Source of the DNA: Akebia trifoliata
Lineage: Eukaryota; Streptophyta; Magnoliopsida; Ranunculales; Lardizabalaceae
Length of the DNA stretch: 64,000 nt
Direction of reading: 5' to 3'
Assembly (NCBI GenBank): GCA_017979445.1
Contig: CM030716.1
Location: forward strand, 11,993,276 to 12,057,275
Below, piece by piece: positions 21,229 to 33,700 of this stretch. A program made the position numbers and the translations under genes. How positions within the stretch are numbered: the stretch's first letter is position 1; each line of letters opens with the position of its first letter. The notes under the pieces were generated by a model, which ran no database searches, had not been told where the DNA came from, and was given only the letters and a program-made list of their open reading frames with translations.

Positions 21229-22149
21229 AATGTTTTAAAAATCTAGCCGATACTCAAACCGAAATTTTGCTCAACTGGTTGGACCGGGGTCCAACTGAGG
21301 TTCAATTCGGTTGAACCGATATTTATGTATACACTAATCATGTGTTTTCTCATTACATCTTCATAAAATATTCGTGATGAATAAATAAAATATAAGATTT
21401 AAAAATTAAATTTCACTTTGTAAATCTACATGAATACTAAAACAATAACATATTTTGTAAACAAATATTGATGAACAACCTACATGAAATCAAAGTAAAA
21501 TATAAATAAAAATTTTGAACTTCTTGATGATGAAATCAACAAAATAAATAATTAAAAAACAAAATATATGAAATTTTCTTTTTCCCCAAATCTTTCATTT
21601 TATTCAATGCTTCAAAGTATTTCAATGTTCTATCTTTATTTTATAAAAAATAAAAAATGTTAGAGTTTTGATTTAATTAAGGATATTTTTTAGTTATTTA
21701 TAGATCTCTAATATTTGATTTAGTCGATTGATAAATTTTATTTATTAAAATTTAAGTCAAGGTAGGTTTCTATATTTATTTGGTGCTCAAAATTCTAGAT
21801 TGATATATATTTTATTTATTTGAAATTTTAATTGTAGTAGATTTCTATATTTATTGGTACTAAAAAATCTAGATTTTATTTGTTAGAATTTTATATGTAG
21901 TATTAAAAATCTAAACATGTAAACTAGGGACTAGATTTTCTAATTTTGCAAGAGAGAATCATTTGAAAATTTTCAATTTTTCAAGAATCGGTTCTTGAAA
22001 ATCGATGGTTTAGACAATTGAATCATCTGTCTTTAAAAAACCGTTTATTCATACTTAAGTAATAGTTCATTAAGAACTAAACCGATTTTTATAGGAAATT
22101 GGTCAGACTAGGTCGAATCGTCTGTATGATCTGAATTTTAAAACACTAG
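21229..22149. mobile_element. Non-autonomous hAT-like element
   Basis: The left end reads TGTTTTAAAAATC, and the right end is its approximate inverse (TTTTAAAACAC). Degenerate 8-bp duplications flank it: TGTAAAGA at 21221-21228 and TGCAAAGG at 22150-22157, matching at six of eight positions. An 8-bp duplication and TGTTTTAAAA ends are seen in plant hAT MITEs. No transposase frame is present. Confidence 0.55.
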
Positions 22150-22188
22150 TGCAAAGGTCAAATTAGTAATTTCCTAATTTTAGTGATT

Positions 22189-24470
22189 TTATAATCTTTT
22201 GGTGGCCCACCTATCAAATTTAGTGTGAGGTCTACACTCGACCCACCTATTCAAACACTGATAAGTGGCACTAACATTTTTAAGTCCAAAAGGCATAATA
22301 TCTTTCAGGGTACGAAAGGCCGTGGGCTTCTTATCTTTTGGCGCCATTCGAATTTGATTATAGTTAGAAGATCCATCCATGAAAAACAAAATCTCATGTC
22401 CTGTAGTCACATCAACCATAAGTTTCTATAATTGGGAGCGGAAAGTCATTTTTTGGACATGCATTATTCAAGTGGTGAAAATGTACACACTCGAATTTGT
22501 CCATTTTTCTTTCTCACAAGAATTATATTTGAAATCCATGTTGGATATTTTACTTCTCGGATGAAGCTAGCTTCGATTAACTTGTTGACCACTATCTCAA
22601 TCTATGGTACCAACTCTGGTCGAAAACGACGTTGTGCATGTTTTATTGGGCGAACTTCATGTTTGACTACAAGCTAATGAACAACGATTTTTGGGTCAAG
22701 TCTTGATATTTCTTTGTAAGTCTAAGCAAGGACATCTTTGTATTAGTATAGTAATTTGAAGTACTTGGCTTCTTTATTATGGCTTAGAAGAACGTTGATG
22801 AACGTGAGTCGGGTTTCTTTCATTTTCTCGAGGTTTAGTTCTTTGAAATCGTTGACAGTGGTCGTCTTCTTCGAAAATCAATAGAGCATTTTTGAGTTAT
22901 TCATCTGATGACGAAGAATTTTCTTTAGGGAATTCCTCAATGGTAATGTGATTTGCAAAAATGACATCTTCGAAATTGTCTATCCCCATAGTTGAAGCTC
23001 GGTTGCCGCTCAATTGATTTGTAGGATGGTGGTGAATCGCTTCACAACAAATGCATTTGATTCGAGACCTCTAAAATTACTTGCGACTTCGTGAGGGACG
23101 AAATAGTGATGCGCAAGTCACTACTATCTTTATGTTGAACATGTTTGTTTATTTGTTTATGTCGGTGTCATCATTCCCTTTGTAGGTTAAACCCGACATA
23201 CTAGCCAAGTCTAGATAATGTAGACGCACAAGGTTTATGAATTTGTGCATCGTGATAGTCATCTAAAGTTCCCAATCTCGATCAAATACCGATGTGGTCG
23301 AGATGTGACCACCAATTCGATCAAAGATCGATGTGCGTGGGACTGGTGTTTCTTTTATTGACTCATCGATAACCTTTATTGACAAATGTTGTGAAGAAGT
23401 CATCTATATCCTTGAAATTTTGATCGAAACCCTTGGCGTATAACCTAACCCTGCTCCTGTGAATGAAATTCTTTCTCCAACTTAAGCAAGTTTTACTTGT
23501 GTTGTGGTTAGTTCATGAATTTGATTGATTTGCGGTAGTTCACCCAATTGTACAGGTTCACCTTTCCTGTAACGGACAATTTCGAATTTCACCTCTCTTG
23601 TAACCGATAATCTCGAATAACTTTAGAACTTTATGACGAACCAACTTTTGGACTCTAACTTTGCAAAGTTGTATTTATGATTTTTTGTGATTGATCTAAC
23701 TGGGACAACATTTTTCACAAGTGTCCTCACGATATAAGATTTTTGGAGAGGTGTAATCGGAAGGGTTAACTCTTCTTTCAACATCTCCAATTCAACTTTA
23801 GAGACAAAAGGCTTGGACTTTGAAGAAATCTCTTCGAAATGGGATTGTCTTGATTTCTATCATGATTGTGATACGTAACGAAGCATCAGGGTTGGTGGCA
23901 CAACTGTAGATGATGCGTCCAACTTTGGTTGACTCATATTGATCTGTTCAGTTTTTAGCTTATGATCTTTTACCTGTTTTTTCTGCAGTTGAGGCATAGG
24001 AAAAATCTTCTCAACATAATTCATGGTATGTTTTCCTTTGTCAACTTTTTGCTTACTAAAAGAAGGTATCAAAATTGGGAATGCTTCTTGAATGATGTCG
24101 CCTCCCAAATAAAATTTTGCATCGGTAAAATGAGCTTCTCCCTTGTCAACTGGTTGATCTTCGACTACTACATGTTTTTGCATACTATCTTGATAATACT
24201 TGAAGTACTGGTGAAATGGGATAGTATTACTCTAGTTTCATGCAACTACGGTCGATCAAGAAACAAGTGATATGAGCTTTTACAATCAATCACATAGAAG
24301 AGCACCGTTGATTTTAAATATGTGAGAGAGAGCTTGACTATTATCTTGTCAATAGCTCTCTGACCACCCAAGTTGAATCCTTGAATCATCAATTTAATGC
24401 GAGCAAGTTGATCCGATGAAATGCCAATTTATTTCATGGTACGTGATGAAGGTCTAGGAAGTGGTTTCTA
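22189..24470 (-). pseudogene. Decayed Tat-type Gypsy protease-RT remnant
   Basis: On the minus strand, near 24250, a protease-region relic reads RPWLHETRVIPFHQYFKYY when frames are joined locally, then a 107-codon frame (24183-23860) follows with the linker motif FTDAKFYLGG. Around 22680-22190 RT landmarks appear in broken frames: CPKNDFPLPIIE, FFMDGSSNYNQIRMAP and MPFGLKNVSATYQ. Gag, RNase H and integrase are not found. The order agrees with the degenerate LTR at 25560-26048, so this is probably one old minus-strand element with internal losses. Confidence 0.75.
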
Positions 24471-24479
24471 GAGTCTTAA

Positions 24480-25559
24480 TTACATAGACTTTACGAGTAA
24501 ATTATACACTAAACACCCTAATTAGATATAATTTATTGTTAGCCCATAATTATTATTGATTTCAAATAAATGATGTATTTTGAACTAATTATAGTTATTT
24601 TCATGTAATAGGAAAAAGTTACAAATTTACAAAACAAATCAAAAAATCTGAAGCATTCACTACCATCACGGATCTAAACAAAGTTAACTAACAAATACCT
24701 AAGACCAATTGGGCCCATATGAACCGTGGCGCCCAGGTGGGTAAAGCAGCGCAGTGAATAGAGCATGAAATTCCTCGAGATTTGTACAATGTATTGGCGG
24801 TTGAAGATACTTTGTATTAAAGTAGGGTTATGAAGTTGTTGTGTTTACGGAAGGTTTTCGAACTCTAGAAATCCTAATCTAGTCTTTATAAATAGAAAAT
24901 TAGACTAGAACTTAAGGATATCTAGAAAATTAGAAAACTTATTTATCTTATTTGTCTTTTAGTTTTTACTTTCAATAGTAGCTTTGTAATCAAGGAGAAT
25001 TCTGTTGGTTTTAGAAGCAAGATCAATAAGAAGGTTTTCCTATTCTCTCATCTTAATTCTCTCTTTTACTTTTATCTTATTTACTGTTTCTTATGAGAAC
25101 CATCGGCTAGACCTCTGCTAGAGAGGTCAATAAAGCCTGAGCAAGTTCGTCTTGATTGATTTTTACTTGTTTTACATCACGTGTTATTAATTAATTGTGG
25201 TATTTTCTTAAGTAAGGATTATTATATTTAATATTTAATCCTCTGATTTTGATGGTTTAGATTTAAATAAGTTAAAGCTAAACCATACTTCATCGAGAAA
25301 GTTAAATATAATCTTCTAATTTTGTCTTATTAAATTTATTCACAAATATTGAAATTATTATTTGGATTTAATAGTTTAGATTTTTCAATCCAACAACATT
25401 AGTTTTGTGGAGTGAATCAAGATAAAGTAGAAGACAAGTTAAAATAATGAGATGATTTGTTATGGTGGATTTGACTAATCTAATATTTATATTGCAATTC
25501 TATTTCTTATTTTTTTATTTACTTCTAGTTAGTAATATTATCTCTGAAGTTGTTTTAAA
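24480..25559. other. Unassigned AT-rich sequence
   Basis: No gene is seen. A TATAAATAG string near 24887 and a run of T-rich sequence to 25200 could belong to an unrelated LTR fragment, but no matching partner is in the window. Confidence 0.4.
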
Positions 25560-26048
25560 TTGGTTACTTTGAATCTTGATCTGTTTCAAGTTAATATGAT
25601 TTGGGTTTGGGTTTGGGTTTGATGGGCTTAAGGTTTTTGTAGGACTTTTTAAGAGAGGATTAAAATGAAGATAGGTTGAAAAGATGATGGGGTTTAGGTA
25701 AGTTTTACTGTGGGTCCATAGGAATATTGATAGTCTTAGATCTTTGATTTGAACAAAAATGTCGAATTTTAAAGATTTTGGGCCCTTAGGCCCGTTTATG
25801 ATTTTTTAATAAAAATACATTTTTTATAATCTTTTTCGAGTGGGGCCTATTTAAATTTTGGGGCCAAGGAATCTGCTCTTTCTATGGTCTCACGTTCAAA
25901 TCCCACTACCCATAAAAAAACCTTGGTGGCCACGCACCGCTCCACGTAGTGGGGTATAGCCTGAGCACAGGGCGTAGGGACTAGTCTGATGCGCACTAGC
26001 TGGCCCGGATACCCTTCGTTATCAAAAAAAAAAATTAGGGTGCCTACA
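25560..26048 (-). repeat. Degenerate Tat-family LTR, split by a SINE
   Basis: The stretch parallels the outer part of the intact LTR in order: a TTTGGGTTTGGG-rich part, AACAAAAATGTCG, TTGGGCCCTTAGGCCCG, TTTTTCGAGTGGGGCC, and the border GGGTGCCTACA (intact: GAGGTGTCTACA) ending at 26048. A SINE interrupts it just before the border. Confidence 0.65.
25861..26034 (+). mobile_element. tRNA-derived SINE inserted in the degenerate LTR
   Basis: A pol III B-box-like GTTCAAATCCCACT lies near 25894. The body ends CCCTTCGTTATC followed by an A-tail. Possible target duplications are AAATTTTGG before it and AAAATTAGG after it. The A box is not clear, so the 5' end may be truncated. Confidence 0.6.
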
Positions 26049-27016
26049 AAGCTAATTCCATCGGTAAGCTGTTGAAATTCGATGTAGCAACTTCTTTCTT
26101 CCTGTTCTTTTTTTTTAATAAGCCGTGGCACATGCATTTAAGTGGGGCTATAAGTATTTATGTTTGATTTAAATTATCATTAGAATCTTTTTGAAATATT
26201 ATTTTAAAAATTTATGAGGGTAATTTATAATTTTAAAAAATAACTAATGTTGATTTCATAACACCTTACCTTTCTCTCATTATACTAGAAAGATTTTATA
26301 AATTAATGTATCATAAGAAGGATCGGTGTGCATCCCCAAGGTTTGGTGAGATCAAGGTTTAAAATGTCGTTTCGTATCAATATTTCGGATTTTTGAAAAA
26401 CTAAATTGATACTGAAATATTATCAAAACAAATGATACATTTGAAACATTAAAACAAGTCTTTCAGGAGATACCAAAGTCAAGGGATATGTCATTAGTTT
26501 AAAAATACAGGGGTTTATCACATATTATCTAAATATTAGCTTGAAATAAAGGGTTTTCTCACATATTACCTAAATAAGGAAGGGGGTTTTCCTAAATTCA
26601 TGAGTCCTCAAGAACTGACTGTGGTCAAGGACAAGCAATTTGTAGAAAACATAGATCTGTATGAGAGAAAAAAAGTGAGGAAGAAGAAGAGATCGAGTAA
26701 CTGACCTCGAACTCCGATGATGGCCACAACAATGATGTAATCAGGTTTCTCTCTCAGATCTAGTCCTCTTTCTCTCTCCATCTTTCTCTTTCCTTTTCTC
26801 TCAGACTTTGCATTGCTTAGACTCTCTCTTGCATCTCTTAGAAATAGAAGAGAAATTGAAAATTTTAATAGAAAAACCAATGTTCCATCAACTATTTCAA
26901 TTTCATAGGTGTTTCGTTTTGAAAACTTAGAGAAACCGACATGTTATGGTCAAGACCACATCTTAGGAAGCAAAGGTCTTAAGTTTGGATCCCCACCTTA
27001 GGTGCCCCCCACCCCC

Positions 27017-27017
<1 letters not shown>
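26049..27017. other. Intergenic sequence without a recognised gene
   Basis: AT-rich. A B-box-like GTTTGGATCCCCACC near 26983 hints at another SINE relic just before the CA tract. Nothing else is supported. Confidence 0.4.

Positions 27018-27062
<45 letters not shown>
27018..27062. repeat. (CA)n microsatellite
   Basis: An uninterrupted run of about 22 CA units follows a C-rich run. Confidence 0.97.
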
Positions 27063-27067
<5 letters not shown>

Positions 27068-27403
27068 ATTGGTGTGCCATCATAAACTCTAAAAACCAAG
27101 AGGACCTGCACAGGTGCACTTGATCAGTGAAATAGAGTTGGACAGATAACTGCACATCACTACTCTAAATCAAAATGATATTTCTTCCAAACTAAAATTT
27201 AATTGTACAATTTTCGAAAACCCCCATCGAGGCAAAATTTTCAATATATAAACCATACATAAAATAGAACTCATGTTGCCGACCCGAATATTAGTGACAG
27301 CATAGATGATGATAGATAGATTTACAGAGTTACATAGAAATTGCTTCTATAAAAAGGGCATTATTTGCTATAACCTATACAACTCTATGTAGCGTTCAAG
27401 TAA

Positions 27404-27751
27404 TCAATCGGTAACCTCTATTACACACATCTTATCAGAAGAGCAAGCATTCAATGAGCTGTAAATCGAGCAATGAAGCTCATATGAATTTGGCAAGGAC
27501 GGCACGATATCAACCCATTCCTTATCAACCATCTCAACATGTGCATTTTGCTTTGTGATGGCATGGAACTGAAGTTTATCGACCTGTTTTGTTATCTTCT
27601 TCAGGAATCCAATGGAGAATATCACGTCAAAATTTTCCTCAAGATCGTCTTCACTGTTGAAGATTTTGATCCCAATATCTGCTTTGCAAGAATCAACAAA
27701 CCCAAAAAACAACGGGGACCCGATAAATGATCTTTGACCCAAGCTGCAGAT
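27404..27751 (-). CDS. RimM-UAP gene exon 10 and stop
   Basis: 115 codons and [14 protein letters not shown] parallels the DPxFxGY segment of the family. The domain ends soon after [14 protein letters not shown], shorter than full pyrophosphorylases. AATAAT-type signals lie shortly downstream (near 27360). Confidence 0.92.
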   Translation of the reverse strand: MCSLGQRSFIGSPLFFGFVDSCKADIGIKIFNSEDDLEENFDVIFSIGFLKKITKQVDKLQFHAITKQNAHVEMVDKEWVDIVPSLPNSYELHCSIYSSLNACSSDKMCVIEVTD

Positions 27752-30700
27752 CTGCAAAAGAGTATTTTGAGACAATGTGATGATCTTGGTTTTGCAAATT
27801 TCTATAAAACCTCAAGTGAGGTGGATTTGGAGGATCTAAGTTCTGATTTTGCAAACAAATCTGCCTTAAAAGGCTATATATTATGTCATGGACATTAGGG
27901 GATTCTTAAAAATAATTGACACCTTCGGAAGAAAAGAGCTCTTTGAGATCACACTGACCGTCATCAAAAGGGGAGATGATACTAAATTGAAAATGTTGCG
28001 TCTTTTGCTAATTCATGCCCATGTCATAGACTGAATCAAGGGTGAAGCAAAAAAAATCCCCAAATTTTATAGAGCTGCTATTAGCACCCCAACTTTTACT
28101 TATTACACCTCAATTAAAAATAAAAAAATAACTAACTGGGTTGTCGAGAATAAGTAAAAGTTGGCGTGCCAATAGAAGCTCTCTCTCGCTTAGTTTTGCT
28201 AGATTTCTACTTTTTGGGTTTAAGATTTTATACGAGCCTAATCCTAATTGTAAACAACTACTGAAATTGTTCGAACAAGTGTTACAATGTTTTGTAATGT
28301 TGAGATTATAATTTGAGCCAAAACCTTTGTAATGTTTAAATGGTGTGTGTTAATCTTTAATTGGGGTGTGATAAATAATTCAAGAAATTGGGGTATAATA
28401 AGTAAAAGTTGGGATGCCAATAACAGCTTTAAAATTTTAAGATGTAAAAAATTTAGACTAGTAATAGATCTAACCTGAACATACTCTACGCCCATTTTGC
28501 TAAGATTCTCCAAAATGTTCTGGGATGAGAGTAAACTGAAAACTCCTCCAGATCCCACTCGTGATTGGAGTATTTCCCATGGAGATTTCATTAAAATTTT
28601 ATGCCTGTTTTTTTCCTCATGTGAGCTGCTAACAATAGGTAGCATCTCTTCTTCCAAGAACCAAACCTGAAAATAGATTGGAGTGTAAAAGAAAAGTAAC
28701 CACACAAATACAACCGATACAAAACCATGATAATGCACCAATACATAAGTGACAAAGATATGTTACACATGCTTGAAGTAAACAAACAACAAAGACGTAT
28801 AAATAACATACACCAATGGGGCTTCTCCTTCAATATCAGCAATAAATCCAACTATAAATAGTGCCCAAAGATACAGACTTAAAACTGATCCCTTTTACAA
28901 ACTCATCATAACTGGAAATTCCCTATCTCAGCGCTAATTATAACTTAAGAGTTGAATATTGTCAGGACTTTTTACTTTTAAGTTTTTAAAGTCAATTAAA
29001 AATCATAATCTTAGTAGTTTAAATATCCAATGGCCCTTAAAGGGCTCGATTACAAGAGTTAATTTTGTTACCATAATTATTATACCACGCTGTAGCCAGT
29101 TTTTAGATCCAAACTACACGTGATGGCGCGACCCAATGATTTACTGAGGGGAGGGGAAACTCTTGATTCCCACACCTAAGTGGATTGAACGCTCCTGCTT
29201 CATCTCATTCACAAAAAGGTAGAATACCACTCTTTAGAAATTTAATAAATATCCTTCCACTACAATTGTTTCATATGTCAAATCGAACTATGTGCCGTGT
29301 TCTAATCCACTCATCAAAACATTTATTCCCTTCTCAGTTCAGGGTTGGTTTATGAGACAGGTAAGTTTCATGCATGTGTGACATGTAGGAATATCAGGGT
29401 GAAACACAACAGAAACCTAAAGATGATTACAAACATGCTTGACAAGGGTATTGGAGTGAGACACCACAAAAAACCTTGGGATGAAAAAGAAAAAACAGTT
29501 TGAAATGATTGGCTGATTATAAGTTTATAACGACAGAATTTAAGACCATCAAGTACAAATTCTTACAGAAATTAACATTACTTTAAATGCCAGTAATATA
29601 TCCTGATTGAAGTATGCTAACCTTTTCAGTGTCAAAAGAAAAGTAGTCATGATCCAAAAAGAGCGTTTCGAAAGATTTGATTTCATGGGCTGGGGAAACC
29701 ATAACCAGCGGTACCGACGAGCGTTCTTCTATCTGTAGCATCATATTAACTTATAAGAAAATATGTGATCAAATAATAACCAAGGTGAATGGAAATGTTT
29801 CATGGAAAATTTTGGCCCAGCGTGTAAATTCTGCATTTTTCATGGAAATGATAGATATATTGTGAAAACTTTTCTAAGAACTTAACGGAATAATTGAAAC
29901 AAGCGTAAAGCAAGATTTGGTCTCCACTAATTTCGTGTGTCCTAACCCACTCTTGAGCAATCCAACTGTACAATGAAAACCACATACCCCGCCCTCCAAA
30001 AAAATAAAATAAAAAAGTACTTTCTTACATTCCTAATCTCATGAAAATATGACCTGAAATTGAAAAACACACCACTGTTCAAGTAACTTGTTACTTGGTC
30101 CTAGGTCTGTGGTGTTAACACAAAATCTTTAACACCTCACTGAGGTGGCACCGAAAACTCCCCTGGAGGCTTTGGACACTTTGAACAAGATGCCAAGACA
30201 TATCAACATCCCGGTGACCATCTCACCAAGGATATCAACATTACTAATCCCTTCTTCGGTGATTCTTCTAACCTCTCTTTTACTTCTATCAGAAGAACCT
30301 CCTTTCACGGCAAAACCCGTGCTTCAAAACTTCATCACAAAAAAGTGTTTGGACACCTCATTGCTTCGGATTAAAGCTTCTGCCAAAGCAATTTCTAGTG
30401 CTATACAAATTTGTAATCATGCAGACAAATGGATTGAGAACATGATCATGAGTTACCTCTTGAAGTGGGGAAGGTCATAATCATGTATAGAGATCATTTC
30501 CAACCCAGCTAAGATCTTATAAGAGCTGACACACTATATAGTCATAGGACTGCAAGACTACAGGATTATGCTGAAGAGCTGATGTCACGGTACCAAGTAA
30601 TCTCATAATTTCTCCCATACTTACAACTAAATCTCAGAATTTATTATAAATTTTTCAAGGGTAGATTTTTTTTTTTTTGACGACGGGGGTGTCCAAACTT

Positions 30701-33700
30701 ACTTCTGACTAGGGGGACCGGAGCCAAGGCATATGGGTCCCTGCCCCAGGCTTGTGTAAATCCTCAATATGGTGGTTACAAAAATATCATCTGATATAAG
30801 AAATTTCCACCATATTAAATATGGCAAATTTCTGACTGACCAATAAATAATAGAAAATTGAAGTCTAGCTTTATTCTTACAAATGTAACTCTAATATGTA
30901 CTGTTGGGTTTTTTTTTTTTTTTTTTGGGGGGGGGGGGGGGGGGTTGGTTTAGTTTCTGAGCAAGCAAGCATATGAAAGATTTGGCACCTCTAAGACCAA
31001 CAGCTACTGTTCTGGTTTTGCTATAATATATGCAAGGATTCAAGGTCTATACATTTTTTTTCCTAATGAAATTAGTTAAAAGTGAACACAGAAAACCTAA
31101 ACAAGAAGAAACGCATAATAATGCCAGTTCTCACTTGTCCTAGTCTGAAACAACTACAATATAAATGTAAACTAAAGTTAGCCCAAAATGTTTCCAGCAA
31201 AACCAGTGTAACTAAGACAGAGGAGCTAATATATGACATTTATAAAAATGTAAATAAGACAAACAAAATAAATAAATAAATAAATAAAGAAGAAGGTTTC
31301 AAAAGAATGGGAAAATTAAAAAATCACACTACCTTTGCAAAATTTTTATCATCAAGAAGTAATGCCTGATTGGTCTCCTCATCCACTACTAGAACAATCG
31401 CAGCTTTCCCTTCAGAAATGTTATGAAGGCCCCTCCGTCTTAATTCCTCAGTTGCATCTGGTCTATCTTTAGTTCCACGAGAAATGAGGCATTCCCGTGA
31501 TATTTTCAGAGAATTTTTCGATAGCTTGGTTGAATTAGCATTAATGAACTCGGGTAAATTCCATCTGATTCCAGAAGTCAAATATAAAAGGAAGTCAAAT
31601 TCTTTTGGCCCAAGACTTGAAGAAGGAAAAAAATCATATCCCCACATGATGTGTATCCTATGATTTTGTTAAATTGAGGAAAAGCACATTGATGTATATT
31701 GCAATTTTTTGTGTATTCATAATTTATTAAAAGATAAAATGAAAAGAAATACCAGAAGCCACAAATACCTGCCTATGATACAAAAACATAGGAAACAAAG
31801 TCTTTTGAAAAAAGCACATTACACACCCTAAATAAAAAATAATAAAATAAAAAAAAGAAAAAGAAAAAAGAAAAAAGACCACAATAAACTAGAAGCTTTA
31901 TTGTTTAATGCAATATCTTGGGCTACCTCCACTTTTCCATCTAAACCCTCCTATTATGTTCCTTTCATCAATCCCAACATTCTGTGAAAGGAAGCAATCT
32001 CCAAACTCCAAAGTAATAGATGAGAATCTGAGATATACCAGTTTGGAACAGAACAAAGTCCGACAAACTTCAAACTGGTTAAAAAAAAAAAAAAAATAGT
32101 CCAAAGATATCTAGCAGTGTCACAATGGATAATGAGATGACTTCCCTGCTGGATTTATATAGGAAAAAATAATAATCCTTTCGTGAGAAGTTAGATGGTC
32201 AAGAGTAAGAAGTTTGTCAAAGTGCGGAATCAAACAAAAGAGCCACTTTGGAGTTTTATTTTTTTGTTAGGCAAGCAAGTGAAAGTGGGGTTTTGATCCC
32301 AGGCCTGGTATTACCACTAACAGACTTTACCAACTAACCCAAGTTGCCACCTTTATTTTGGAGAGGATTTTGGAACCCCAAACAAGTAAAGCAAGATAAG
32401 CAAGGGTAGACTACTAATCCAATGCAGCATTGAAGGACCTAAAATATTGTTGGTGTGAGCAATCGGACTAGCAACGGAATACATCCAACAATCATGGAGG
32501 TAACGAAATACATCCAACAATCATGGAAGTTTCTCCTAAAGCTAGAATGCCAAGAAACCGAGAAACCTCAACCAAACCACTACATAAGTTTTTCCCATTA
32601 GATAGTAGAATGAATAAATATGGAGACAACTTCTTAAGTGGGATCTCCCCGCACCACCAGTCCTCTCAAAAAATCACCCTATCACCTTCACCCACCTTAA
32701 ATTGAACCCATTTAATGACTCTTGAGTATTCATAAAGTGCTACAACTATAGGCCATGTTTGTTTTACATGATATTTCCCACCCTAGAGTCGGACACGTCA
32801 TCTTAATGTTTAAGCGTTAGTCTCACATTTTATCAGTCGCAGAACAACGAACTCCAAGAGAGTTTAGCGCAGATTGAGAAAAGGGTAAACTAGAATCCCA
32901 CCAAATACATGGGATTCCACTTTGCAAATGAAACTTGTCTCCCACTCATCTCTTTCGTCCGAAGCTCATGTTCACCGAAAACCCTCTTTCAAAATCTACA
33001 CAAGCAAATCTCTCTCTTTCCCATAGCCCCAACTAACTCGACTGCAAAAAGTAATCATTTATTACTTCCCTCTCTCATTTTGCATTATGTTGTAAATTTT
33101 CTCTTTCTTGTTGAATTCGAAAATCTAGGACCTTAGAGCATCTCCTATGATCTCCTCTTCCCTATCCCTAAAAATAGGGAAGAAAGATTATATGAGGAAA
33201 TTAAAAAAGTTGGATGTTGTAGTGATCACCTCTTCCCTTTTGTGCAAAAGTTAATTTATTACAAAAATGTCATGTATTCAATTAAAACACCTCATAAAAT
33301 TTTCTGTAAAAAAGGTGGAAGTTGTAGTGGTCTACAATATTATTAATGAATAGCATCATTAATAGGATAAGTGACACAAATGTAAATAGGTTATGACAAG
33401 ATAGTAATATTACAGAGTTTTGGGTTTGAAAAGACTTGTTTCTCTTGTGCAAATAAAATAAAATAAAATATTGTAAGAGCAACTCCAATGGTCTCTCTAT
33501 CCATTCTCCTTAATATTTGGGGAGGGGGGAAGAGAAAAAATAGTTCCTATTTTTTTTTTTAGGTAAATGCACATTATATTAATAGTGACCGAGATGACCA
33601 ACAGAATATTGTACAACAAATCGAACGACTACATTGGAGACAATCTACAAGAACACTCCCATCTCCTTAAAAAAAGACTCCTTTAAATTCATCAAACACT

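Noticed and set aside
28244..28741. A 165-codon minus-strand frame
   Set aside because: Only 28666-28475 is a real exon; the rest is intron 8 sequence and a MITE read through by chance.
30145..30480. A 111-codon plus-strand frame in intron 7
   Set aside because: No motif, no supporting splice context, and it lies antisense in an intron.
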